Origin: CAZCQP01 sp964500895
Lineage (GTDB): Bacteria > Bacillota > Clostridia > Lachnospirales > JAISER01
DNA length: 11,742 nucleotides
Assembly: GCA_964500895.1 (NCBI GenBank)
Contig: CAZCQP010000065.1
Span: forward strand, 1 to 11,742
Reading direction: 5' to 3'
Shown piece by piece: positions 1 to 6,340 of the stretch. The translations under genes were made by a program, and so were the position numbers. The stretch's first letter is position 1. Every line of letters begins with the position of its first letter. The notes beneath the pieces are model-generated. The model was not told where the DNA came from and did not search any database. It saw nothing but the letters and a program-made list of their open reading frames with translations.

Positions 1-200
1 TGGGCTGTATCTGCAACTTTCTGCAACTGATTGGTTTCGTTAACAAGGCTCATAGCGGCAGCAAACACGTCTTCAAAGCTGCCGGCGGTTTTGTCCTGCC
101 GAGATACGGGGCTGACAGAATGGGGATCTATAGGTGAAACAGGCATGTGGGTGCCATAGCTGGAGATTCCTATAGGGCTAATCTCTTGTGTGGTGATCAT
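1..200 (-). CDS. fliE: FliE, flagellar hook-basal body complex protein (partial, C-terminus outside window)
   Basis: FliE is the small adaptor that joins the MS ring (FliF) to the proximal rod (FlgB/FlgC) of the flagellar basal body. Only the N-terminal 66 codons are present; the gene runs off the left edge. The reading frame starts with ATG at 198-200 (complement), 6 bases after a GGAGGAG ribosome binding site. It begins MITTQEISPIGISSYG, a variable low-complexity leader, then reads SFEDVFAAAMSLVNETNQLQ, which matches the family pattern (S-F-x-x-hydrophobic, ..A...VN.TQ..). It is the third gene of a leftward operon, 66 bases after flgC, the usual flgB-flgC-fliE order. Identification rests on this motif plus context, because the conserved C-terminal half is missing. 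Confidence 0.9.
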   Translation of the reverse strand, partial: MITTQEISPIGISSYGTHMPVSPIDPHSVSPVSRQDKTAGSFEDVFAAAMSLVNETNQLQKVADTA

Positions 201-266
201 ATTGCACTCCTCCGAAAATGTGTTGGCAACAATGCATATCCGTACGGCTTATCTTTGCATGAAAAA

Positions 267-710
267 TTACCGGCCAATCTCAAAGGTCTTAGCCATCATC
301 GCTTTAGAAACATTCAAAGCGGTAACATTGGCCTCGTAAGAACGGCTGGCAGAAATCATGTTGACCATTTCAGTAACAATATTTACATTGGGCATTAACA
401 CATAGCCGTCTTTATCGGCGTCTGGATGGGTTGGCTCGTAAACCCGGCTTCCCGTGCTATTGTCCTTAACCACTTTCGATACTTTAACCCCATGGCCTTG
501 CACGGGTTTGTTCATGATGTTATCCAGCTGAATCGAAAAGGGTGTTGCGTCGGTCTGCTCTTGAAACAAAACAGATTTGCGCTTGTAAGGACCGCCCCCT
601 TCCGCCCTGGTTGTATTCACGTTTGCAATATTTTCAGAAATAATATCCATGCGGAGCTTTTGTGCCGTAAGGCCGCTTGCGCTAATATTTAATGCGTTAA
701 AAAACGACAT
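267..710 (-). CDS. flgC: FlgC, flagellar basal-body rod protein
   Basis: FlgC is a structural subunit of the proximal flagellar rod, exported by the flagellar type III system. The protein is 147 residues, close to the usual ~150. The N-terminus has the rod-protein signature (NALNISASGLTAQKLRMDII followed by SENIANVNT), and the C-terminus has the matching amphipathic heptad helix (MVNMISASRSYEANVTALN, then SKAMMAKTFEIGR). N- and C-terminal helices of this kind form the coiled coil typical of axial proteins. The chosen start is ATG at 708-710 (complement), because AAAGGAGG lies 7 bases upstream of it. The frame is open to an earlier ATG at 731, but that adds MHKGGYA, which is simply the ribosome binding site read as codons. 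It lies between flgB (34-base gap) and fliE (66-base gap). Confidence 0.97.
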   Translation of the reverse strand: MSFFNALNISASGLTAQKLRMDIISENIANVNTTRAEGGGPYKRKSVLFQEQTDATPFSIQLDNIMNKPVQGHGVKVSKVVKDNSTGSRVYEPTHPDADKDGYVLMPNVNIVTEMVNMISASRSYEANVTALNVSKAMMAKTFEIGR

Positions 711-744
711 TGCGTATCCTCCTTTATGCACGCTTAATCAGTCA

Positions 745-1119
745 TTATCTGGCACGAACCACCAGACCGATACGTTTGTAGTTATTCACAACGCTGCCTA
801 CCATGGTGTCATACTTGACAGATGTGGCATACAAATCCACCATTTCAAGCTCCATATTCACGTTGTTTTCGTCCAAGCGGTAGGAAAAGCCTTCATGCAT
901 GGTTTCAATCCTTGGCTTCACTTTATCCAAAGAAAGCTGGCCGGTTAAGGTTTCCCTCTTCAAAGCCTGGTCCAAAAGCTGGTCAAAAACCACGGTTTTC
1001 TTTTTATAGCCCGGTGTATCTGCATTGGCAATATTGTTTAAAATAACGTCTTTTTTTATCATGCTTGCCTGCATAGCACTTTTTAAAATGTCATTTCTGC
1101 CTGTTAACTTGTCAAGCAT
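745..1119 (-). CDS. flgB: FlgB, flagellar basal-body rod protein
   Basis: FlgB is a proximal rod subunit next to FliE and FlgC in the flagellar basal body. The protein is 124 residues, a little shorter than many homologues (~130-140). It carries the flagellar basal-body rod motif near residues 20-43 (IKKDVILNNIANADTPGYKK), in which the NNIANADTPGYK core is diagnostic. Its C-terminus (VNMELEMVDLYATSVKYDTM onward) is the usual helical partner. The start is ATG at 1117-1119 (complement), with AGGGGAT as the ribosome binding site about 8 bases upstream. That site lies in a predicted hairpin (1118-1141). It is the first gene of the leftward flagellar operon, about 105 bases downstream of the predicted transcription start. 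Confidence 0.97.
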   Translation of the reverse strand: MLDKLTGRNDILKSAMQASMIKKDVILNNIANADTPGYKKKTVVFDQLLDQALKRETLTGQLSLDKVKPRIETMHEGFSYRLDENNVNMELEMVDLYATSVKYDTMVGSVVNNYKRIGLVVRAR

Positions 1120-1141
1120 ACAAAAGCATCCCCTTTTGCAT
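1118..1141 (-). promoter_or_regulatory. Hairpin enclosing the flgB ribosome binding site and start
   Basis: In the flgB mRNA, ATGCAAAAG and CTTTTGTAT can form a 9-bp stem (one G-U pair) around a 6-base loop, GGGATG. The Shine-Dalgarno sequence lies in the loop and the first two bases of the start codon are in the stem. The complementarity is read directly from the sequence. A role in limiting translation of the first flagellar gene is inference, and the stem is AU-rich and only moderately stable. Confidence 0.4.
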
Positions 1142-1231
1142 TATTATGGTGTTTTTGCAGAAATTTATCAAAAATTTTTCCGATATATGTACAGGGAAAT
1201 TTTTCATTATTTACTAAGTTTAGCTAAAATA

Positions 1232-1260
1232 GTTTTACCATATTAATCGTTAAGTGTCAA
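1232..1260 (-). promoter_or_regulatory. Sigma-A promoter of the flgB-flgC-fliE operon
   Basis: On the minus strand a perfect -35 box TTGACA (1255-1260) is followed by a 17-bp spacer and -10 box TAAAAC (1232-1237, 4 of 6 matches). An extended -10 (ATGG directly before the box) is present. Transcription would start near 1225, giving a leader of about 105 nt before flgB. No flagellar sigma-D (-10 GCCGATAA-type) promoter is visible, so transcription by the housekeeping polymerase is the simplest reading, as for the Bacillus fla/che operon. Confidence 0.7.
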
Positions 1261-1278
1261 TGGGCGTTCATGAATTTT

Positions 1279-1292
1279 AATGAAGCTTCATT
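1279..1292. repeat. 14-bp perfect palindrome upstream of the flagellar promoter
   Basis: AATGAAGCTTCATT is a perfect palindrome centred 25 bp upstream of the flgB -35 box and 37 bp before the possible small ORF at 1323. Its size and position would suit a dimeric regulator's operator, but it is AT-rich and a chance occurrence cannot be excluded. Confidence 0.35.
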
Positions 1293-1322
1293 TTAATACG
1301 CAATTTGTATAGGGGGTGTACC

Positions 1323-1421
1323 ATGAATTTCAAGCCCTTCAATTTCCCATTATTTGGGGTATTTAGAAGAAAAAAGGCGGCTACACAACGTGTATACTGT
1401 CCCCCGGGCCTCTCCAAATAA
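1323..1421 (+). CDS. Possible small ORF, 32 residues, unknown
   Basis: A 32-codon frame starts with ATG 5 bases after AGGGGGTG, a near-consensus ribosome binding site, in an otherwise empty region between divergently placed genes. The peptide begins MNFKPFNFPLFGVFRRKK and ends RVYCPPGLSK. It has an aromatic, hydrophobic N-terminal half, a basic RRKK cluster at residues 15-18 and one Cys at residue 26. I recognise no family. It is too short for a clear membrane helix. No good promoter stands directly upstream. The TAA stop lies inside the AT-rich inverted repeat at 1414-1448. The ribosome binding site is the main support; the frame could be accidental. Confidence 0.35.
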   Translation: MNFKPFNFPLFGVFRRKKAATQRVYCPPGLSK

Positions 1422-1448
1422 AAGTATAAGCATAGCCTTTTATTTTGG
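1414..1448. repeat. AT-rich inverted repeat after the small ORF
   Basis: CCAAATAAAAG and CTTTTATTTTGG are complementary over 11 pairs with one bulged T, separated by a 12-base spacer. No run of T follows on either strand, so it does not look like a standard intrinsic terminator. It lies at the end of the small ORF and downstream of the leftward CofE-like gene. The rest of the stretch, 1449-1550, shows no convincing feature, and I found no clear terminator for the CofE-like gene there. Confidence 0.4.
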
Positions 1449-1550
1449 ATAAACCCTTCCCTGACCAGTACGCAAAATCCGTTTTGTAACCGCCCAACAT
1501 TATTCAGTTAAATGCATGAATACGCACATACAAACGTCCTTGTTGCATGT

Positions 1551-2726
1551 TTATTCTGCCGTATAATCATCAAAATAACCTTGAATTAGGATAACCGGCG
1601 TTCCTTTATCGCCGCTTCCGCTTGTTAAATCACATAAGCTGCCTAACAAGTCTGCATATTTTCTGGGGGTGGTGCCGTCGTTATAGTTATTAACCCCGGA
1701 ATTTTTGGCCTTTATTTTTTCCGCTAAAGCTTTTTGCTTTTCTTCCGGGCTTAAATCGGCCAATTCGTTGTCCACCACGTATTTAAGCTTTATTTCGTTA
1801 GGCTGGCCACCCAGCCGCTGGGTAAAGCCTGGAGAAACTACCGGGTCTGCCAGTTCCCAGATGCCGCACATAGGGTCTTTAAAGGCACCATCCCCGTACA
1901 CCAGCACTTCCAGCTTCACCCCGGTTTTTTCTTCCATGATGCTTTGAACCTTTTCCACAAAAGGCTGGCAGTCTCTGGGGAACAACTTTAATGCTTTGTC
2001 TGTGGAAATGTTAGAACCAAGCACCCCATATTGGGCGTTGTAGCCGCTGCCATCCACAGGTTCATTTAAAATGTCTGATAAGGTATACACCGTTTCTGCG
2101 CCGGCCTTTAGCAACCTTTTCTGGGTAACAAACCGGCTATGTATTTCGCCAACCAACACGTGTTTGGTCAGTTTTAAAATTTCTCGGGGGTCTTTGGAGA
2201 GATACACTTCCACATGGTCGCCCACTTGGTCGTAAAGCTTCATATAGTCTATGCCGGTGAAAGGATGGGTAAAACCTTGATTTATTTCTAGAAATCTTTT
2301 GGCAGTGATTAGTTTTTCATTTTCAAAGGCATCGTCAATTTCATCAATGCGAGAAGTGTCCATGATGGGGTTGCCCACTTCATCTGTGGGGTATTGCAGA
2401 AGCACATATACTTTTTTGGCACCCAGTGCAATGCCTTTTAGAATATTAATAAACCGGTTTCGGCTAAAGATGGGGAATACCAGCCCAACCTCCCCTTGGG
2501 GAAACTTTCGGGCAATATCTGTAGCAATGTGGTCCAGCGTAGCAAAATTGCCTTGCGCCTTGGCCACAATGGATTCCGTCACGCCGATAACATCGGAGGT
2601 TTGAAACGTTATGCCCTCAGTTTTGGCTGCCAAAAGCACGCTGTCTGCCACAATCTGGGCCAGGTCATCCCCTGGACCAATAATAGGCAGCCGAATGCCC
2701 TGCGCTTTTGTTCCTATGGTTCTCAT
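1551..2726 (-). CDS. Coenzyme F420-0:L-glutamate ligase-like protein (CofE/FbiB fold), role unknown in this lineage
   Basis: The 391-residue protein resembles the long clostridial members of the CofE/F420_ligase family. True CofE (about 250 residues) adds glutamate to coenzyme F420-0 with GTP in archaea and actinobacteria. Landmarks are IRLPIIGPGDDL (11-22), the substrate/nucleotide-binding start typical of the family; VIGVTESIVAKAQGN (46-60); GLVFPIFSRNRF (81-92); VDGSGYNAQYGVLGSN (224-239); VLVYGDGAFKDP (274-285), with acidic residues that could bind metal; and SLCDLTSGSGDKGTP (363-377). The start ATG has AAGGAGG upstream. It diverges from nagB and stands alone, with no other F420 biosynthesis gene nearby. 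Clostridia of this type are not known to make F420, so the real substrate is open. The family assignment is from recalled sequence patterns and is fairly firm; the reaction is not. Confidence 0.85.
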   Translation of the reverse strand: MRTIGTKAQGIRLPIIGPGDDLAQIVADSVLLAAKTEGITFQTSDVIGVTESIVAKAQGNFATLDHIATDIARKFPQGEVGLVFPIFSRNRFINILKGIALGAKKVYVLLQYPTDEVGNPIMDTSRIDEIDDAFENEKLITAKRFLEINQGFTHPFTGIDYMKLYDQVGDHVEVYLSKDPREILKLTKHVLVGEIHSRFVTQKRLLKAGAETVYTLSDILNEPVDGSGYNAQYGVLGSNISTDKALKLFPRDCQPFVEKVQSIMEEKTGVKLEVLVYGDGAFKDPMCGIWELADPVVSPGFTQRLGGQPNEIKLKYVVDNELADLSPEEKQKALAEKIKAKNSGVNNYNDGTTPRKYADLLGSLCDLTSGSGDKGTPVILIQGYFDDYTAE

Positions 2727-2781
2727 TTGCCACTCCTCCTTAAAAATGCTAAAAGCCCCTTAAATCTGGCAAAACGAACAA

Positions 2782-2810
2782 TTGATTTTTTACATGTATT
2801 GGATTATAAT
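2782..2810 (+). promoter_or_regulatory. Sigma-A promoter of nagB
   Basis: TTGATT (2782-2787), a 17-bp spacer and a perfect TATAAT (2805-2810) lie 45 bases before the nagB start. Transcription would begin near 2817. No obvious N-acetylglucosamine-repressor type operator was found by eye. The core overlaps the opposite-strand promoter of the CofE-like gene. Confidence 0.7.
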
Positions 2811-2831
2811 ATTTTTAAAGCATAATGTAAA
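2803..2831 (-). promoter_or_regulatory. Sigma-A promoter of the CofE-like gene
   Basis: On the minus strand, TTTACA (2826-2831) and a perfect TATAAT (2803-2808) are separated by 17 bp. Transcription would start near 2796, giving a leader of about 70 nt to the ATG at 2726. The -10 box overlaps by four bases the -10 box of the opposing nagB promoter, so the two promoters should exclude each other. Confidence 0.65.
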
Positions 2832-2855
2832 GAAATTTTTAGGGAGTGATGTTTT

Positions 2856-3602
2856 GTGACCAAAACAAACGGTATGAATGTGATTATAACCAAAGATTAT
2901 GACGAAATGAGCCTTCGTGCGGCGCAAATAATGGCCGATGCAATAAACGAAACCCCCAACGGATGCTTTGGTTTTGCCACTGGCAGTACGCCTGTGGGCA
3001 TGTACAAAGCGCTGATTGACATGCATCTGGCAGGAAAAGTAGACTTTTCCGGGCTAACCACCTTTAACCTGGATGAATACTACCCCATACAAAAAGACAA
3101 TGACCAAAGCTATGATTTTTTTATGCGTGATAACCTGTTCAACCACGTGAACCTTGACAAAAGCCGCATGAACATTCCCAATGGCGAAACGGACGACCCG
3201 GTTGCTTGCTGCCGTGCCTACGAGCAAGCCATTGAAGCTTGCGGCGGCATTGAAATGCAGTTGCTGGGCTTAGGGCTTAACGGCCATATTGGCTTTAACG
3301 AACCTACAGCAGAGGGCTTTTCCCGTGCAACAAATCTGGTAGACTTAACCGACAGCACCATTCAAGCCAACAAACGTTTTTTTGAAACCGAAGCAGACGT
3401 GCCCAAAAAAGCCATGACCATGGGCATTAAAACCATTATGCACGCTAAAAAGGTATTAATGATTGTTAGCGGTGCAAGCAAGGCAGAAATTGTGAATACC
3501 CTTATTAACGGCCCTATTACGCCACTTGTGCCTGCATCTGTGCTGCAATTGCACCATGATGTTACAATTGTGCTGGACAAAGATGCAGCAAGTGCGTTAT
3601 AA
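2856..3602 (+). CDS. nagB: NagB, glucosamine-6-phosphate deaminase
   Basis: NagB converts glucosamine 6-phosphate to fructose 6-phosphate and ammonia, feeding amino sugars from cell wall or mucin/chitin into glycolysis. The protein is 248 residues, normal for the family. Visible motifs are the phosphate-binding ATGSTP (41-46); NLDEYY (71-76), with Asp73 at the proton-transfer position; and LNGHIGFNEP (141-150), with His144 and Glu149 of the catalytic set and Asn142 where E. coli has Asp141 (a common variant in Bacillota). The start is GTG at 2856, chosen because AGGGAGTG lies 7 bases upstream. The family N-terminus really begins at MNVIITKDYDEMS (Met7), which has no ribosome binding site of its own. 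No nagA is beside it. It has its own promoter and diverges from the CofE-like gene. Confidence 0.96.
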   Translation: MTKTNGMNVIITKDYDEMSLRAAQIMADAINETPNGCFGFATGSTPVGMYKALIDMHLAGKVDFSGLTTFNLDEYYPIQKDNDQSYDFFMRDNLFNHVNLDKSRMNIPNGETDDPVACCRAYEQAIEACGGIEMQLLGLGLNGHIGFNEPTAEGFSRATNLVDLTDSTIQANKRFFETEADVPKKAMTMGIKTIMHAKKVLMIVSGASKAEIVNTLINGPITPLVPASVLQLHHDVTIVLDKDAASAL

Positions 3603-3603
3603 T
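3574..3603 (+). promoter_or_regulatory. Candidate sigma-A promoter inside the nagB 3' end
   Basis: TGGACA (5 of 6 to -35), an 18-bp spacer and a perfect TATAAT (3598-3603, overlapping the nagB stop codon) lie about 60 bases before the secreted-protein gene. It would allow that gene to be transcribed apart from nagB. It is within coding sequence, so it may be fortuitous. Confidence 0.45.
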
Positions 3604-3613
3604 CATTACAGTA

Positions 3614-3636
3614 TTAAGGGTTTAATAACCTCTTAA
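3614..3636 (+). repeat. Imperfect inverted repeat between nagB and the secreted-protein gene
   Basis: TTAAGGGTT and AACCTCTTAA flank a TAAT spacer and can pair with one extra base on the 3' side. No T-run follows, so it is at best a weak terminator for nagB, or a leader structure if the promoter at 3574-3603 is used. Confidence 0.3.
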
Positions 3637-3665
3637 ATACAAATAAAAAAGTTGGAGGTTACAAA

Positions 3666-5180
3666 ATGTTTAAAAAGATGACATCTATGCTTCTGGTGGT
3701 TGCGCTGTCCTTCTCTTTGGCTACCACAGCGTTTGCCGATACAACGCAAGCCAAATTTTTGCTGGCGCTTAAAACCACCTATAGTAAGCTGGAAAAGGAA
3801 AACAGAGAATCTTACAATGCCACAAATTCACCGGAAACCACAAAGTTTTTGTTAAACAACGCATACCAACTGCTGTTGGACATGAAACTTTCCTCAACCT
3901 TTGGGGAAGAACCCTTTAACGTTGGTTTTAATGCAGACATGAAGATTGACAATGTAGCGAACAAAATGTTAAGCCAGCTGCAATTGGATATTAAGCAGCT
4001 TACCGGCGGCAGCAACGACATTGTTATTAATGCATATGCAGACGAAAACCAAGTGGCCGTGAACTTGCCGGCTGTTTCAGACAAATACTACACTTTAAAA
4101 GCAGATACCACCACGGAAGAATGGAATGCTGCACCCATCGGCCAACTGATGCCGGCCGACGAGGAAACCTTTGCCACCATCCATGAAGGGTTCAATGCTT
4201 TTACAAAACAAAGCAACGCCTTCCTTACAGAATTGCCCGAAGATTTAACCAAGCCTTACCAAAAACTGACCACCGACTACATCAACAAAGGCAAGTTTGC
4301 AAGCCAAGGCAAGCAAACTGTTGAAACCCAGGCTGGCCCAGTTGAAACTGAAAAATTAAGCTGCGTTTTAACGGCAGATGTAATTAACGCCTACATTCAA
4401 GAGCTGGCCAACACCATTGAAGCTGACGAAGCATTAAGAGGCCTTTTAGACCAGGTTTATGCCAGCTACAATCAGTTAAGCCCAGGTTATACCATCACCG
4501 ACATGGTGATTGACCAGATGGCTAATTCTTTAAGGGGCTACACCGTAGATTCAGACCTTACATACACCCTTTATGTGAATAAAGAAAGCATTGCTTTACG
4601 CCAAACGCTTTCCTACGTTGAAAGCACAACCGGTGACACCCTGACCTTGGGCGCCGATTTCGTGGGCAAAGATGCTTTAATCAACAAAATGGTGTTCTTT
4701 GCAGAATCTTTGAAAACCAACGAAAAAATTATCTTTACTGCTGAAGGCAACCACATGCCTAAAGATGGCAAAGTGGACAGCGTCATGACATTAGCCATGG
4801 TAGACGGCGACACAACCACTACCCTGTTCAACATGACCTATGACCAAGACTTAAAGGCAACCGCAGATAACTTTCATTTAAACCTTGAGGTGGGTTCAGA
4901 CCTTTCCACTCCAGAGGGCACCATGTTCACCATGATGGTTAATGGTGACATTGCCATTGATGATGTACAGCATGTTTACACCATTAACCTGAACTCTGAT
5001 TTTACATTTGGTAGAGCGTTATATGCACCTACCGACCTGAACGTGCAGATGAACATTACCATCATGCCAACCGATTCCGCTTCCATCGCTATCCCAGCAG
5101 ACAAAAGCGTGAACGTGATTGACTTAACAACCAATCAATTGGCGAATATTTCTGAAAAAGCTTCAACCATTTTTGAATAA
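3666..5180 (+). CDS. Secreted protein of unknown function, 504 residues
   Basis: I do not recognise a named family. The protein has a clear Sec signal peptide: MFKKMTSM, a hydrophobic core at residues 9-19, and an AFA cleavage site after Ala24. There is no lipobox, no sortase motif and no SLH domain, so it is probably released or retained by other contacts. The mature part is acidic and polar, rich in Thr, Asn, Asp and Ala, with a single Cys (233). It has long alternating patterns suggestive of beta-strands (for example FNVGFNADMKIDNV near 84-97, and TYTLYVNKESIALRQTLSYV in the second half). Two similar beta-rich halves flank a more helical middle (about 165-275). This layout recalls LolA/LppX-like half-barrel carriers, but that is only an impression. 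The ribosome binding site GGAGGT is 7 bases before ATG. It ends at a strong terminator and lies between nagB and a metal-uptake operon. Confidence 0.85.
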   Translation: MFKKMTSMLLVVALSFSLATTAFADTTQAKFLLALKTTYSKLEKENRESYNATNSPETTKFLLNNAYQLLLDMKLSSTFGEEPFNVGFNADMKIDNVANKMLSQLQLDIKQLTGGSNDIVINAYADENQVAVNLPAVSDKYYTLKADTTTEEWNAAPIGQLMPADEETFATIHEGFNAFTKQSNAFLTELPEDLTKPYQKLTTDYINKGKFASQGKQTVETQAGPVETEKLSCVLTADVINAYIQELANTIEADEALRGLLDQVYASYNQLSPGYTITDMVIDQMANSLRGYTVDSDLTYTLYVNKESIALRQTLSYVESTTGDTLTLGADFVGKDALINKMVFFAESLKTNEKIIFTAEGNHMPKDGKVDSVMTLAMVDGDTTTTLFNMTYDQDLKATADNFHLNLEVGSDLSTPEGTMFTMMVNGDIAIDDVQHVYTINLNSDFTFGRALYAPTDLNVQMNITIMPTDSASIAIPADKSVNVIDLTTNQLANISEKASTIFE

Positions 5181-5194
5181 TCCCTACACCAGGA

Positions 5195-5228
5195 AAGCCG
5201 GAGCGCCCCCATACGCTTCGGCTTTTTT
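5195..5228 (+). terminator. Intrinsic terminator after the secreted-protein gene
   Basis: AAGCCGGAGCG pairs with CGCTTCGGCTT (11 bp with one G-U) around the loop CCCCCATA and runs into TTTTTT. It lies 15 bases after the stop codon and separates this gene from the ABC transporter operon. Confidence 0.9.
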
Positions 5229-5248
5229 ATGCTTATTTCCAGTAATTG

Positions 5249-5277
5249 TTGCGTGATTTTGTTTCATATGGTAAATT
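5249..5277 (+). promoter_or_regulatory. Candidate sigma-A promoter of the chelated-metal ABC transporter operon
   Basis: TTGCGT (-35), a 17-bp spacer and TAAATT (-10, 5272-5277), with an extended -10 TATGG directly before it, lie 29 bases upstream of the binding-protein gene. The short leader leaves no room for a cobalamin riboswitch, and I see no clear Fur box, so the substrate cannot be deduced from regulation. Confidence 0.5.
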
Positions 5278-5305
5278 AATGTAAAAGACTGGAGGCGATG
5301 CACTT

Positions 5306-6319
5306 ATGCACATGAAAGGGTTATCATTTTTAACGGCGCTCTGCCTGCTGACAGCGGGTATATTTGGTGGTTGCCAATCCGCAGAGGTGAAGGATACAGC
5401 AACAGCAGCACAGGAAACATCCATTGTGGTTACAGATTCCCGTGGGGTAGACGTTACGGTGCCCTTCCCTGCCCAGCGCATTGTCTGCACTTTAAACAGC
5501 GGGCTGAACGATTTATACATGCTGGGTGCCGGAGACCGGGTGGTGGGCATTGATAAATGGACATACGACACCACTGCCGTTTATGAGGTGATGTCTCAAA
5601 TTGACCCCCGCATCAAAAATAAATCCATTCCTGCGGTAGACGGCAATGTGGAAGCCATTATTGCCCTAAACCCCGACGTGGTGGTGATGTGGGCGGAAAA
5701 CCCTGAAATTGCAGCGTTAGAAGCCCAGGGCATTCCCGTTATTGGTATGCAAATTAACAACTTTGACCAAGTGTATGACAAGCTTCGGCTTATGGCTGAA
5801 ATTACAGGCACCATGGAGCGGGCCGATGCCATCATTGAACATTGCACCCAGAAACAAATGGATTTAAATTCTATTTTGGTGGAAATTCCCACGGCCAGCT
5901 TGAAATCTTCTTTGTTTATGTGGAGCGAGGGGCAATTTGCGGGCAGTAACAGCACTGGCAACAGCATTTTGGAGCAAAGTGGCCTGCGGAATGCCGCCGC
6001 GGAAGTGGAGCAGGAAAATTTCACAGCCACCATGGAGCAAATTGTAAACTGGAACCCAGACGTGCTGGTGATGTGGCACAGCAATGCGCTAGACCCCCAA
6101 GATATGCTGGCCAACAGCCAATGGCAGGACATTGCCGCTGTTCAGAACAAAGCAGTCCTTGAACTGCCCAGCAATTTTTATTGCGACTTATGGACGGTGA
6201 AATACTTAAACTCCATTCAAATTATTGCACTTTCTTTTTACCCAGAATATTTTACAGACATGAATTTAAGCGCCGAAGAAGAGGCGTTTATAGAATTTTT
6301 ATATGGGCAAAAACTTTAG
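5306..6319 (+). CDS. ABC transporter substrate-binding lipoprotein (FeB12 / BtuF-FhuD class)
   Basis: This is the extracellular, membrane-anchored binding protein of an importer for a chelated metal, heme or corrinoid. The signal peptide (MHMKGLSFLTALCLLTAGIF) ends in GGC with lipidation Cys23; Phe at -3 is a slightly unusual lipobox. The class III periplasmic-binding fold is shown by VVTDSRGVDVTVPFPAQRIV near residues 41-60, AIIALNPDVVVM in the first lobe, ITGTMERADAI in the linking helix region, and the second-lobe repeat IVNWNPDVLVMW. The length of 337 is normal. The start ATG at 5306 follows GGAGG by 10 bases. An in-frame ATG two codons later is the alternative. It is the first gene of a three-gene operon, with the permease 21 bases downstream. 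The substrate (siderophore, heme, cobamide or other) cannot be told from the sequence by eye. Confidence 0.93.
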   Translation: MHMKGLSFLTALCLLTAGIFGGCQSAEVKDTATAAQETSIVVTDSRGVDVTVPFPAQRIVCTLNSGLNDLYMLGAGDRVVGIDKWTYDTTAVYEVMSQIDPRIKNKSIPAVDGNVEAIIALNPDVVVMWAENPEIAALEAQGIPVIGMQINNFDQVYDKLRLMAEITGTMERADAIIEHCTQKQMDLNSILVEIPTASLKSSLFMWSEGQFAGSNSTGNSILEQSGLRNAAAEVEQENFTATMEQIVNWNPDVLVMWHSNALDPQDMLANSQWQDIAAVQNKAVLELPSNFYCDLWTVKYLNSIQIIALSFYPEYFTDMNLSAEEEAFIEFLYGQKL

Positions 6320-6340
6320 TCTTTAAAGGAGACACAAGCC

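Noticed and set aside
141..165. NagB as catalytically dead because Asn142 replaces the E. coli Asp141
   Set aside because: These numbers are residues of NagB (gene at 2856-3602). Asn at this position is, to my knowledge, a common variant in active Bacillota enzymes; His144, Glu149 and Asp73 are intact.
201..266. Regulatory element in the flgC-fliE gap (CCGTACGG flanked by ATGCA/TGCAT)
   Set aside because: The pairing is short and interrupted and no stable fold or T-run is evident; probably chance.
711..731. Earlier FlgC start at 731
   Set aside because: The added residues are the ribosome binding site (AAAGGAGG) read as codons; homologues begin at MSFFNALN.
2848..2850. ATG at 2848 as the nagB start
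   Set aside because: It is out of frame with the NagB sequence; GTG at 2856 is in frame and correctly spaced from AGGGAGTG.
5229..5305. Cobalamin riboswitch before the FeB12-class importer
   Set aside because: Only 77 bases separate the upstream terminator from the start codon, too few for the roughly 200-nt element, and no B12-box was seen.
5596..6132. Long open frame antisense to the binding-protein gene
   Set aside because: No ribosome binding site and no family resemblance; it is a shadow of a well-supported gene. The same holds for the antisense frames within nagB, the secreted-protein gene, the permease and the ATPase genes.
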